64,000 bases of DNA from JACCZX01 sp963824935 (GTDB lineage Bacteria > Pseudomonadota > Gammaproteobacteria > Burkholderiales > Burkholderiaceae_F), in the NCBI GenBank assembly GCA_963824935.1, contig CAWGRF010000017.1, positions 49,033 through 113,032 of the forward strand, written 5' to 3'. Positions 28,393 through 37,120 of this stretch are shown here, piece by piece (within the stretch, counting starts at the first letter, position 1; the number at the start of each line of letters is the position of its first letter). The notes beneath the pieces are model-generated. The model saw nothing but the letters and a program-made list of their open reading frames with translations, was not told the origin of the DNA and made no database searches. The translations under genes and the position numbers were made by a program.

Positions 28393-29103
28393 ATGAACAA
28401 GGTGTATCCCTCGGCCGCCAAGGCGTTGGCCGACGTGGTTAAGGATGGGCAGGTCGTCGCCGTAGGCGGCTTTGGCCTGTGCGGCATTCCCGAAGCATTG
28501 ATCGTGGCTTTGCGCGATAGCGGTGCCAAGAAGCTCACTTGCGTCAGTAACAATGCTGGCGTCGACGGTGCCGGGCTGGGTCTGCTGCTGACGACACGGC
28601 AGATCGGCAAGATGATCTCGTCGTATGTCGGCGAGAACAAGGAGTTCGAGCGGCAGTATCTGTCCGGCGAATTGGAGCTCGAGTTCACGCCGCAGGGTAC
28701 TTTGGCCGAACGCATGCGCGCCGGCGGCGCCGGCATTCCGGCGTTTTTTGCGCGCACCGGTTTCGGCACGATCGTGGCCGAAGGCAAGCCGACGCAGAAG
28801 TTCGACGGCGTCTGGGGCGACAAGGAATACGTGATGGAGCGCTCGATCCGCGCCGATCTGTCGCTGGTCAAAGCCTGGAAGGCGGACAAGCAGGGCAACC
28901 TGATTTATCGCAAGACCGCGCGCAACTTCAATCCGGTCGTCGCGATGTGCGGCAAGGTCACGGTAGCCGAGGTCGAAGAGATCGTCGAAAACGGCGCGCT
29001 CGATCCGGACAATGTGCATACGCCGGGAATTTTCGTGCAGCGGATCGTGCTGAACGCGAAGCCGGAAAAGCGTATCGAGAATCGCACTGTGAGGAAGAAC
29101 TGA
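28393..29103 (+). CDS. 3-oxoacid CoA-transferase subunit A
   Basis: This is the alpha subunit of succinyl-CoA:3-ketoacid (or acetoacetate) CoA-transferase. GGFGLCGIPEALIVALR, SNNAGVDGAGLGLLL and FGTIVAEGKP are family features. It has 236 residues. It lies one base from subunit B and together they form the heterotetramer. The exact CoA donor is not determined by the sequence that I can read. Confidence 0.94.
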   Translation: MNKVYPSAAKALADVVKDGQVVAVGGFGLCGIPEALIVALRDSGAKKLTCVSNNAGVDGAGLGLLLTTRQIGKMISSYVGENKEFERQYLSGELELEFTPQGTLAERMRAGGAGIPAFFARTGFGTIVAEGKPTQKFDGVWGDKEYVMERSIRADLSLVKAWKADKQGNLIYRKTARNFNPVVAMCGKVTVAEVEEIVENGALDPDNVHTPGIFVQRIVLNAKPEKRIENRTVRKN

Positions 29104-29104
29104 G

Positions 29105-29755
29105 ATGCCGTGGACTCGCGAACAAATGGCCGCGCGTGCAGCGCAGGAATTGAAGGACGGTTTTTACGTCAATCTGGGTATCGGCTTGCCGACGCTGGTC
29201 GCCAACTACATTCCAGCCGGCATGGACGTAATGCTGCAATCAGAAAATGGGCTGCTCGGCATCGGTCCGTTCCCGCTTGAAGAAGAAGTCGATCCCGATC
29301 TGATCAACGCCGGCAAGCAGCTGATAACCGCGCTGCCGGGCTCGAGCTATTTCTCGAGCGCCGATTCGTTCGCGATGATTCGCGGTGGCCACATCAACCT
29401 GGCGATACTGGGCGCGATGCAGGTCAGCGACAAGGGCGATCTCGCCAACTGGATGATTCCCGGCAAGCTGGTCAAGGGGATGGGTGGCGCGATGGATCTG
29501 GTGGCCGGCGTCGAGCGCGTCGTGGTGCTAATGGAGCACAGCGCAAAGAGTGGCGAGCACAAGATTCTGCAAGAGTGCACGTTGCCGCTGACCGGCAAGG
29601 GTGTCGTCAATCGCATCATTACCGAGCTTGGCGTGTTCGACGTGAAGGGTGACGGATTGCACGCAGTCGAGCTCGCGCCCGACGTATCGCAGGAAGAAGT
29701 CCGCACGAAGACCGGCTGCCCCGTCAAGTTCGCGCGGACGATGGCTACCGCTTGA
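29105..29755 (+). CDS. 3-oxoacid CoA-transferase subunit B
   Basis: This is the beta subunit, with the catalytic glutamate in SENGLLGIGP (near residue 48). FYVNLGIGLPTLVANY precedes it and KGMGGAMDLVAGVERVVVLM follows. It has 216 residues. With subunit A, the thioesterase and ETF-QO nearby it suggests acyl-CoA or ketone-body catabolism in this region. Confidence 0.95.
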   Translation: MPWTREQMAARAAQELKDGFYVNLGIGLPTLVANYIPAGMDVMLQSENGLLGIGPFPLEEEVDPDLINAGKQLITALPGSSYFSSADSFAMIRGGHINLAILGAMQVSDKGDLANWMIPGKLVKGMGGAMDLVAGVERVVVLMEHSAKSGEHKILQECTLPLTGKGVVNRIITELGVFDVKGDGLHAVELAPDVSQEEVRTKTGCPVKFARTMATA

Positions 29756-29780
29756 TCGCACTGTCCGCACGGCGGATGCC

Positions 29781-30760
29781 GTGAACGCCGCGCATCAGCA
29801 CGACCACGACGAACTCAGCGCGCACCATCGCGGCGACAGCAGCTATACGCATCGCGCACGCGCAGCCGGGCGGCCGCACACTCTCGATAGCGGTCGCACT
29901 GACGCTCGAGCTTTGCCGTTGTCGAGCTGATCGGTGGGCTGTGGTCGGGGTCGCTGGCGCTGCTGGCCGACGCCGGGCACATGGCGACCGATTCGGCGTC
30001 ACTCTTGTTCGCGCTGATCGCCAACATCATCGCGCGTCGTCCGATTTCCAAACGCCATTCCTTCGGACTGGCGCGAGTCGAAGTCATTGCTGCGTTCGTC
30101 AACGCGCTGTTCATGGTGGCGGTTGTTCTGTGGATCGCGATCGAGGCGTTTGAACGGATCAATTCACCGACGCCGGTCAAAGGGCTCGCGGTGATCGGCG
30201 TTGCCAGCATCGGGCTGCTGGTCAACATCCTGGTGGCGTGGATCCTTTCGCGGGACAGAGACAACGTCAATATCCGCGCCGCCTTCATCCATGTGCTCGG
30301 TGACATGCTGGGCTCGGTTGCGGCCATCCTCGCCGGCCTGATCATCTACTTCGGCGGCCCGTTGATCGCCGATCCGGTGTTGTCGCTGCTGGTTGCGGCG
30401 CTGATCGTGCGCTCGACGTACGGCGTGCTGAAGGAAACGACTTTCGTGCTGCTCGATAGCGTGCCGGCCGGTGTTGATTACGGCGCGGTCGGTGCCACGC
30501 TGGCTAAGGTCCCAGGTGTCATCTCGGTGCACGACCTGCACGTCTGGTCGATGGTGCCGGGCAGGGCGGCGTTGTCCGCGCATGTGCTCGTCGATGACAT
30601 CGAGCGCTGGCCGGTGATCCTGCATCAGGCGCGGCATGTGCTGAACCGCGACTTCAAGATCGATCACATCACACTGCAGCCCGAGTGGCTGCGCCGTGAG
30701 CCCGGCGTGATCAACATTCGCGCCGCCGGAAAGCCCGAGGCGCGGGACGGGATGGGCTAG
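29781..30760 (+). CDS. cation diffusion facilitator metal exporter (two frameshifts)
   Basis: This is a zinc/cobalt-type exporter (CzcD/ZitB-like) of the inner membrane. The GTG at 29781 gives a His-rich N-terminus (VNAAHQHDHDELSAHH). Net +1 shifts near 29880 and near 29908-29911 break the first helix (SIAVALTLA then FAVVELIGG). From there the frame is intact: metal site DAGHMATD, HSFGLARVEV, second site HVLGDMLGS, six helices and a cytoplasmic domain with HDLHVWSM. About 326 residues after joining. The C-terminal part alone could start at ATG 29981 but would lack helix 1 and half of a metal site. Confidence 0.9.
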
Positions 30761-30787
30761 ATCCGGCTTGACTTGGCGCCGTTATAT

Positions 30788-30817
30788 TGGTACGTTCGCC
30801 GTACCATTTCGTACAAT
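30788..30817 (+). promoter_or_regulatory. promoter and operator palindrome of the RES/Xre module
   Basis: A perfect inverted repeat TGGTACG-TTCGC-CGTACCA (30788-30806) is followed by a possible extra half-site CGTACAA. It lies between TTGGTA (30787-30792) and TACAAT (30812-30817), which could be -35 and -10 with a long 19-base spacer. It sits 18 bases before the antitoxin start. Antitoxin autorepression at such a site is usual for Xre-type antitoxins; binding here is inference. Confidence 0.6.
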
Positions 30818-30834
30818 CACGCATTCAAAGGCAG

Positions 30835-31251
30835 ATGCCCGCATTGCCGCACCGCGAACATTCGCGCGCTGAAACGATCGATGTCGGCAGCCGCGACGCG
30901 CGCCGCCGGCTGGCTGCGATGGTCACCAAGCTGTTGGAGCACTGGGGTCTGACGGCCGCTGAGCAATCGGCGCTGCTTGGGCTGTCGACCGCTAGCCGGA
31001 GCACGCTCGCGCGCTATCGTGAAGGCGAACCGCTCGCCGACAGCCGCGACCTGCTCGATCGCGCCGGTCATCTGCTCGGCATTCACAAGTCGCTGCGCAT
31101 TCTGTTTCCATACGACCGCGATCTCGCGTACGGCTGGATGACGCAATTCAATCGGCGCCTCGGCGCGCGCCCGGTCGATCTGATTGCCGAACGCGGATTC
31201 GAAGGTCTGCTGGCGGTGCGCCGCTATCTCGACTTTCAGCGTGGCCAGTGA
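30835..31251 (+). CDS. antitoxin, Xre/MbcA/ParS type (DUF2384)
   Basis: This is the antitoxin partner of the RES-domain toxin next door. The N-terminal half has an Xre-like helix-turn-helix (about residues 30-75: VTKLLEHWGLTAAEQSALLG, then STASRSTLARYREGE). The C-terminal half is the toxin-binding DUF2384 domain: RAGHLLGIHKSLRILFPYD, WMTQFNRRLGARPVDLI and GFEGLLAVRRYLDF. The ATG at 30835 gives 138 residues. The stop overlaps the toxin start, and the palindrome upstream is a likely operator. Confidence 0.9.
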   Translation: MPALPHREHSRAETIDVGSRDARRRLAAMVTKLLEHWGLTAAEQSALLGLSTASRSTLARYREGEPLADSRDLLDRAGHLLGIHKSLRILFPYDRDLAYGWMTQFNRRLGARPVDLIAERGFEGLLAVRRYLDFQRGQ

Positions 31252-31948
31252 ATTGTTCTCCACCAACGCCGAGTTCCATGGCGACCTGGTTCGAAACATT
31301 CCGGGCATCCGCCGCTCGCAGAACCTGTTCGACGATTTAACGTCCGATCCCGCCGATTGGGCCGTTGCCGTCGCCGCTGAGGCAAGCGAGCGCATTCCGA
31401 CTGCCACCGCGATCGCCACTCGCCCGTTTGACTACGGCAGCGTCATTTCGTACAGCTTTGATGCGGCAAACTGGCAGAGCACACGGTTTTCCGATGGCAC
31501 CCGCTACGGCGTCTGGTACGGCGCGTTCGAAGTCGAAACGACGATATACGAGACGGCACATCACTGGCGCCGCTTCCTGCTCGATACGTATGGCGAGCTA
31601 GATCGCGTCATCGTCACCGACCGTCGCGTATGCGACGTGCGTTGCGACGCATTGCTGATCGACATGCGCGGCAAGCACGTAGAGTTTCCGGATCTGATCC
31701 GGCGTGACAGTTACACGTTCACACACCAGGTTGGCCGGATCGTGCACGACCAGGATCTAAGCGGGTTGCTGGTGAAGTCCGCGCGCTGCGAAGGAACGAA
31801 TGCCGCGATGTTCCGTGCGGAGCGGCTCACCAACGTGCGCGACAAGATGTTTGCGACCTACAAAGTCAACGTCGTGCGGGACACGTTTGTCGCGGAACGA
31901 ACACGCGGCCGAAGCTGGCTGTCGTTTGCACCGAGCAGCCTCGAATAG
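31241..31948 (+). CDS. RES domain toxin (NAD+-degrading family)
   Basis: RES toxins of the MbcT group deplete NAD+, by phosphorolysis or ADP-ribosylation. The ORF shows the RES layout: SFDAANWQSTRFSDGTRYGV, WYGAFEVETTIYETAHHWRR with the conserved Glu, and a late LLVKSARCEGTNAAMFR with the conserved Ser. The GTG at 31241 overlaps the last codons of the antitoxin by 11 bases, typical for the pair. It has 235 residues, at the long end for the family. It appears intact and has its antitoxin. Confidence 0.85.
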   Translation: MASELFSTNAEFHGDLVRNIPGIRRSQNLFDDLTSDPADWAVAVAAEASERIPTATAIATRPFDYGSVISYSFDAANWQSTRFSDGTRYGVWYGAFEVETTIYETAHHWRRFLLDTYGELDRVIVTDRRVCDVRCDALLIDMRGKHVEFPDLIRRDSYTFTHQVGRIVHDQDLSGLLVKSARCEGTNAAMFRAERLTNVRDKMFATYKVNVVRDTFVAERTRGRSWLSFAPSSLE

Positions 31949-31961
31949 CGCGAGTAGCAGC

Positions 31962-32714
31962 CTAAACGCCGAGCTTGCGCACCAACGTCATCGCTCCGAG
32001 CAGGATCGGCTGGTGCAGCAGATAAACCGTAAGCGCCCAGGTTCCGAGAAACAGCAGCCAGCGCGGCGCTCGCTCGTTGAGCGGCACGAGCGCATTCGGA
32101 ACACGCCACTGCGCGCGCTGCCATCGTGCTGCGAGGCCCGCACCGATCAAGACCACTCCAATCCATGGAAATAGCGGAACGTAGTCTTCAGTGCGTGGCT
32201 TGAACGTCATGAAGCCGACGATCGTCGCCGGCGGGGTGTCAAAAAATTCGTTGGCGTATACCAGTCCGATCAGTATGCAAAGAGCGCCGAGCGCGATATT
32301 CCATGCACCCAGACGCACCAAAGGCCGCGCGATCAGCAGGGCAGCTGCCACGAAGTGAAGGATCCCGAAGTAAATCAGGCGCGGCCCAAATACGAGCCAG
32401 CTACCCACCGAAACCAGCAGCGCGGCGGCAGCGATCTGCACCCAGCGCTTCCAGAAGTCGGCTGCTGAGGGTTTGAACGAAGTGCGTAACACCAGACTGA
32501 CGCCGACCAGCAACAGAAACTGCGTGACGATCGCTGTGCGCCATCCCACCCACGGCTGATCGCGCGTCATGGCCAGTTTGATCCAGCCGAAGTAGGCGAG
32601 GTCGTAGATGAAGTGATAGACGATCATCTGCGCAACCGCGAAGCCGCGCAGGGCGTCGACCAACCTCAGTCGCGGACTCGAAGTCGCATGCGTTGGCAGC
32701 GTGTATGGCGGCAT
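31962..32714 (-). CDS. heparan-alpha-glucosaminide N-acetyltransferase-like membrane protein (DUF1624)
   Basis: This is a polytopic membrane protein. It opens with RLRLVDALRGFAVAQMIVYH, then FIYDLAYFGW, the DALRGxAxxxMxxYHFxxDL signature of the DUF1624/HGSNAT catalytic domain. About eight hydrophobic helices are visible, and it ends TVYLLHQPILLG. The ATG at 32714 gives 250 residues; a longer upstream frame adds low-complexity basic sequence and is rejected. It is convergent with the RES toxin. The substrate is unknown. Confidence 0.82.
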   Translation of the reverse strand: MPPYTLPTHATSSPRLRLVDALRGFAVAQMIVYHFIYDLAYFGWIKLAMTRDQPWVGWRTAIVTQFLLLVGVSLVLRTSFKPSAADFWKRWVQIAAAALLVSVGSWLVFGPRLIYFGILHFVAAALLIARPLVRLGAWNIALGALCILIGLVYANEFFDTPPATIVGFMTFKPRTEDYVPLFPWIGVVLIGAGLAARWQRAQWRVPNALVPLNERAPRWLLFLGTWALTVYLLHQPILLGAMTLVRKLGV

Positions 32715-32809
32715 AATCCTGCGACGCAGTCTAGGCGGCGCATCGAGCAGAATCGAGGACGGGTCATGTTGATGTCGGCCGCGCGCAACGCCAATTCTTT
32801 GAGCGGCTG

Positions 32810-33286
32810 ATGCACGAAGCCACTCTGCGCCAAGCCGTGCGCGATGATGTCGGCGCAATGCACGCGGTTCGAATGTCGGTGCTTGAGAACCAGCTAACCC
32901 GTAGCCATATCTCACACGACGACTACATCGAACACATGGAGGTGCTGGGGCGAGGGTGGGTCATCGATGTAGCCGGTCGAATCGTCGCGTGCGGAGTTTG
33001 CAACGCTCGGACCGGGAATGTGTGGGGTCTGTTTGTGCTTCCCGATTTCGAACGGCGTGGCTTCGGCAGGCGGCTGCTCGACACGATGGTCGACTGGCTC
33101 TGGGAGCAGGGGCTCGATCGGATCTGGCTGACGACTCAACCCGGCACGCGTGCGCAGTACTTCTACGAAACAGCAGGCTGGACCAATGTCGGAATCACTG
33201 AGCATGGTGAGATTCGATTCGAACTGCGGCGCGCGAGGGCCCGCTGCGTAAGCGGTGCGTTACCTGGCCGCACATGTTGTTTAGTG
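32810..33286 (+). CDS. GNAT family N-acetyltransferase (reads in frame into the AlkB-like gene)
   Basis: This transfers an acetyl group from acetyl-CoA. The N-terminus has LRQAVRDDVGAMHAVRMSV, and the acetyl-CoA loop is VLPDFERRGFGRRLLDTMVD with R-R-G-F-G-R. TRAQYFYETAGW follows, as in the family. The domain ends near residue 141 (RFELRR). No stop follows in this frame; about 17 unremarkable codons lead straight into an AlkB-like domain. I end the gene at the ATG at 33287 as a working boundary. Either the two are a true fusion or a small indel has removed the GNAT stop. Confidence 0.75.
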
Positions 33287-33893
33287 ATGACTGCCCAGCT
33301 GACTGCATCTGAAGATCTGTTCGGCGCATCTCCAGCTTGGCCCGCTGGCCTCCGCTATTTGCCGGAATTCGTCTCGATCGAGCAGGAGCAGCAGCTGCTC
33401 GTGGCTATCTCGCGCGTTCCGATGCAAGAAGCGCAGTACTACGAATACACAGCGAGGCGGCGAATTGCAAGCTATGGCTCAAGCTACGACTTCGCAGCCA
33501 GACAATTGCGCGATGCTCCGCCATTACCCGATTTTCTGATTCCGCTTCGGCATCGTTTGGCGGAGTCTGGTTTCACTTCCCGAAGATTCGTTCGCGCAGG
33601 CTTTGATTACCGAATACAGCCCTGGTACTCCGCTCGGCTGGCACCGAGATGCGCCGAACTATGAGTTGGTCGCCGGCGTCTCGCTGGGCGGTCGGTGCCG
33701 GATACGCTTTCGTCCTTACCCGCCGCGCCGCGGGCGCGACCCGAAGACATTCGCACTCGAACTTGAGCCGCGCTCCGTGTACGTGATGCGCGACGAAGTG
33801 CGCTGGAACTGGCAGCACAGTATCCCCGCGACCCCTGAGCAGCGTTGGTCGATCACGTTTCGCACGTTGCGCCACTCGCTGCCCAACTCATGA
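33287..33893 (+). CDS. AlkB-like 2-oxoglutarate/Fe(II) dioxygenase (one frameshift)
   Basis: This is an alpha-ketoglutarate-dependent dioxygenase of the AlkB-like group (COG3145 type), predicted to demethylate nucleic acid or a related substrate. The start MTAQLTASEDLFG leads to LRYLPEFVSIEQEQQLL. An extra base near 33572 (GAGTCTGGTTTC) shifts the frame. Afterwards come SFAQALITEYSPGTPLGWHR with D of the HxD iron motif, GVSLGGRCRIRF, and WQHSIPATPEQRWSITFRTL with the distal His and Arg. About 201 residues after joining. Confidence 0.85.
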
Positions 33894-33978
33894 GCATCGA
33901 CGTGTATTCTCGCCGCGCAAAATCCGTCGGCGTTTGCATGGCGAGTTGTTAGTCGAAACACCAAAAAGGGGAGGCGCA

Positions 33979-34389
33979 GTGAAATGTTCGAGGTTGGTCT
34001 TTGTAGTTACGCTGGCGTTTGGCGGTTTGGCGGCATGCTCTGACGACTTCCTGACCGATTCCGCCACGCGCGCTGCGTACGACCTCGAAAGGGCGGCGGA
34101 CACACTGCAGCGGTCATCGGCATCGACGTACACGCTCGTTCATCGCCCGAAAGCGTCGCCGGAAGGTTGTTCGCACGACTACTCTTTTCAGCTGAGCCGC
34201 CAATCTTCGCTGCTGGTGTGGTGCAAATCGGCCGACGGCACAACCAATGTGTCAAGCCACACAACGACGTACCACTTGCGATTTGTCGATGTGCCGGAAC
34301 AGACGAATTTGAGCAAGCGGGCGGGCGAGCCGATCACGATCGAGCTGCAGAAGACGTCGGGTAAGCCGAAGGTGCTGCGTGCGTACTAG
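33979..34389 (+). CDS. putative lipoprotein, function unknown
   Basis: I do not recognise a family. The GTG at 33979 follows a good GGGGAGG ribosome site and gives KCSRLVFVVTLAFGGLAAC, a lipoprotein signal with lipobox LAAC, so the mature protein begins at Cys20. The rest (about 117 residues) is polar, with paired cysteines (GCSHDYSF, VWCKSADG) that could form a disulfide. The end overlaps the GDPD start by 11 bases, so the two are probably co-expressed. Confidence 0.7.
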   Translation: MKCSRLVFVVTLAFGGLAACSDDFLTDSATRAAYDLERAADTLQRSSASTYTLVHRPKASPEGCSHDYSFQLSRQSSLLVWCKSADGTTNVSSHTTTYHLRFVDVPEQTNLSKRAGEPITIELQKTSGKPKVLRAY

Positions 34390-35347
34390 GGCTGCTGCCG
34401 CGCTGCTGGCGGCGGTCGCTTGTTCGGCGGCCGCGATCGATCTGCAAGGCCATCGCGGTGCGCGCGGACTTGCTCCCGAGAACACGCTTGCCGCGTTCAA
34501 AACCGCGCTAGCGATCGGCGTGACGACGTTGGAGACCGACCTTGCATTGACGCGCGACGGCGTACTGGTGTTGTCGCACGAGCCGCGCCTGCATGCAGCG
34601 CTGACGCGCGGTTCGGACGGACGCTGGTTGAGCGAGGATGGTGCTGCAATTTTCTCGCTGAATGCGAGTGACCTCGCTCAGTACGACATCGGTCGACTGA
34701 ATCCAGCGCACAAGTACGCGGCGCAATGGGCTGAACAGAAAGCAAGTGACGGCGAGCGCATTCCAACGCTGCAGCAATTGTTCGAACTCGCGCGCGACGC
34801 GCGTTCACCGGGTGGCAAGCCGGTCCGATTCAACATCGAAACCAAGATCACGCCGACCAGCGGTGACACGACGCCAGAGGCCGAACGCTACGCGCGCGCG
34901 GTCGTCGATGCGGTTCGCGCGGCGAGGATGAGCGAGCGGGTCACCGTGCAATCGTTCGACTGGCGCACGCTGCGCGACGTGAAGAAGCTTGCGCCGGAGC
35001 TGCCGACCGCGTGCTTGACGATCGACTCGTCGAACATGAATACCGTCGTGCCCGATGCGTCCGGCGCATCACCGTGGCACGCCGGGCTAAGGCACGCTGA
35101 CTATGGCGGCTCGCTGCCCCGAATGGCTCAGGCAGCGGGATGCAGCGTTTGGGCGCCGTTCTGGCGCAATGTCACGCCGGAAAACATTGCTGAAGCACAC
35201 GCGTTGAAGTTGAAGATCATTCCGTGGACGGTTAACGATCCGGCAGAGATCGAACGTCTGGCTGCGCTCGGCGTCGACGGCATCATTACCGACTACCCGG
35301 ACCGCGCGAGACGAGCGCTTGGCGCGCGCAACATCGTGATCGACTGA
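34379..35347 (+). CDS. glycerophosphodiester phosphodiesterase, periplasmic
   Basis: This hydrolyses deacylated phospholipids to glycerol 3-phosphate and an alcohol. The GTG at 34379 starts a signal peptide (RTRAAAALLAAVACSAAAI). The catalytic GHRGARGLAPENTLAAF, the metal ligands in TLETDLALTRDGVLVLSHEP and RFNIETKI follow, and the domain closes with KIIPWTVNDPAEIERLAALG, then VDGIITDYPD. It has 322 residues, a single TIM-barrel GDPD domain. Confidence 0.92.
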   Translation: MRTRAAAALLAAVACSAAAIDLQGHRGARGLAPENTLAAFKTALAIGVTTLETDLALTRDGVLVLSHEPRLHAALTRGSDGRWLSEDGAAIFSLNASDLAQYDIGRLNPAHKYAAQWAEQKASDGERIPTLQQLFELARDARSPGGKPVRFNIETKITPTSGDTTPEAERYARAVVDAVRAARMSERVTVQSFDWRTLRDVKKLAPELPTACLTIDSSNMNTVVPDASGASPWHAGLRHADYGGSLPRMAQAAGCSVWAPFWRNVTPENIAEAHALKLKIIPWTVNDPAEIERLAALGVDGIITDYPDRARRALGARNIVID

Positions 35348-35372
35348 ACGGCGATCGGCTGATAGCGCTCTG

Positions 35373-35378
35373 TATACT
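35373..35378 (+). promoter_or_regulatory. possible -10 element upstream of pyrG
   Basis: TATACT, preceded directly by TG, lies 51 bases before the pyrG ATG in an 81-base gap. No strong -35 hexamer is visible, so only the -10 is proposed. Confidence 0.35.
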
Positions 35379-35428
35379 CCCGCTTTACCGGTAACGCCTG
35401 GGCGCATCAGGCGCTAAGTGCGAAAGCG

Positions 35429-37120
35429 ATGATCAAGTACGTGTTCGTTACCGGTGGCGTGGTCTCCTCACTCGGAAAAGGGATCGCCGCCGCCTCTCTC
35501 GCCGCGATCCTCGAATCGCGCAGCCTCAAAGTCACCCTAATCAAGCTGGACCCATACATCAACGTCGATCCCGGCACGATGTCGCCGTTTCAGCACGGCG
35601 AAGTGTTCGTCACCGAAGACGGCGCCGAAACCGATCTCGACCTCGGGCATTACGAGCGTTTCATCTCCGCCAAGATGCGGAAGGTGAACAATTTCACGAC
35701 CGGCCAGATCTATGACTCGGTAATCAAGAAGGAACGACGCGGAGAGTATCTGGGCAAGACGGTGCAGGTCATTCCGCATGTGACCAACGAGATTCAGGAT
35801 TTCATCGAACGTGGAGCACGCGCGGCATGGGACGGCAAAGCCGATGTGGCGATCGTCGAAATCGGCGGCACCGTAGGCGATATCGAATCGCTGCCGTTTG
35901 TCGAAGCCGTGCGCCAGATGAGCTTGCGTCTAGGCCGGGGATCGGCTTGCTACGTGCATCTGACCCTGGTGCCGTTCATTCCTTCGGCTGGCGAGCTGAA
36001 GACCAAGCCTACGCAGCACAGCGTCCAGAAAATGCGCGAGATCGGCATTTCGCCCGACGTTCTGTTGTGCCGCGCTGATCGGCCGATTCCCGAAGAAGAG
36101 CGCGCCAAAATTTCGCTGTTTTCCAACGTGCCGATCGATGCGGTGATTTCGGCGTGGGACGTCAGCTCGATCTACAAGATTCCGACGATGCTGCACAAAC
36201 AGGGTGTCGACGAGATCGTCTGCTTCAGGCTCGGCATCATCGCCCGACCGGCCGATCTGTCGAGCTGGGACAAACTGGTGTACGCGCTCGAGCATCCGGA
36301 ACACGAAGTCACGATCGGCATGGTCGGCAAGTATGTGGAGCTCTCGGACTCGTACAAGTCGCTCAACGAAGCGCTGATCCATGCCGGCATCAACACGCGG
36401 ACCAAGGTCAAGATCGAATATCTGGATTCCGAACAGATCGAGTGCGACGGCGCCGCGTCACTCAACAAGGTTGATGCGGTGCTGGTACCAGGCGGCTTCG
36501 GCAAGCGCGGCACCGAAGGCAAAATCGCCGCGATCCGGTATGCGCGCGAGAACAAGCTGCCGTACCTCGGTATTTGCCTCGGCATGCAACTGGCAACGAT
36601 CGAATTTGCGCGCAACGTCTGCGGGCTCGAGGGTGCGAACTCGACCGAGTTCGATCCAGACACGCCACACCCGGTCGTCGCGCTGATTACCGAATGGACC
36701 GATCGCACCGGCCGCATCGAACGGCGCGATGCGCAGTCGGATCTCGGCGGCACGATGCGGTTGGGCAGCCAGAAGTGTCCGGTCGAGCGCGGCACTCTCG
36801 CGGCGCGCATCTACGGAGCGGAGGTCAATGAGCGCCATCGTCACCGCTACGAAGTGAACAATGTGTACGTGCCGCAGCTTGAGGCCAACGGTTACACCGT
36901 CTCCGCACACACGCCGAGCGAGAAGTTGACCGAGATCATGGAGCTGCCATCGCATCCATTTTTTATCGGCGTGCAGTTTCACCCGGAGTTCACATCGACG
37001 CCGCGGCATGGACATCCGCTGTTCAAGGCGTTTATCGAAGCGGCGCTCGCCGGCCGGCAAGGGCGCACCGAAGTCGATTCAGCGCAGATTGCGCCGATCA
37101 CTCGCAAGGCCGCGGCGTGA
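35429..37120 (+). CDS. pyrG: CTP synthase
   Basis: This converts UTP, ATP and glutamine to CTP. The synthetase domain begins MIKYVFVTGGVVSSLGKGIA with its P-loop; DPYINVDPGTMSPFQHGEVF follows. The glutamine amidotransferase domain has Cys383 in GICLGMQ, and His518 and Glu520 in FHPEF. It has 563 residues. The stop overlaps the kdsA start (GTGA), the first link of the pyrG-kdsA-eno-ftsB order. Confidence 0.98.
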   Translation: MIKYVFVTGGVVSSLGKGIAAASLAAILESRSLKVTLIKLDPYINVDPGTMSPFQHGEVFVTEDGAETDLDLGHYERFISAKMRKVNNFTTGQIYDSVIKKERRGEYLGKTVQVIPHVTNEIQDFIERGARAAWDGKADVAIVEIGGTVGDIESLPFVEAVRQMSLRLGRGSACYVHLTLVPFIPSAGELKTKPTQHSVQKMREIGISPDVLLCRADRPIPEEERAKISLFSNVPIDAVISAWDVSSIYKIPTMLHKQGVDEIVCFRLGIIARPADLSSWDKLVYALEHPEHEVTIGMVGKYVELSDSYKSLNEALIHAGINTRTKVKIEYLDSEQIECDGAASLNKVDAVLVPGGFGKRGTEGKIAAIRYARENKLPYLGICLGMQLATIEFARNVCGLEGANSTEFDPDTPHPVVALITEWTDRTGRIERRDAQSDLGGTMRLGSQKCPVERGTLAARIYGAEVNERHRHRYEVNNVYVPQLEANGYTVSAHTPSEKLTEIMELPSHPFFIGVQFHPEFTSTPRHGHPLFKAFIEAALAGRQGRTEVDSAQIAPITRKAAA

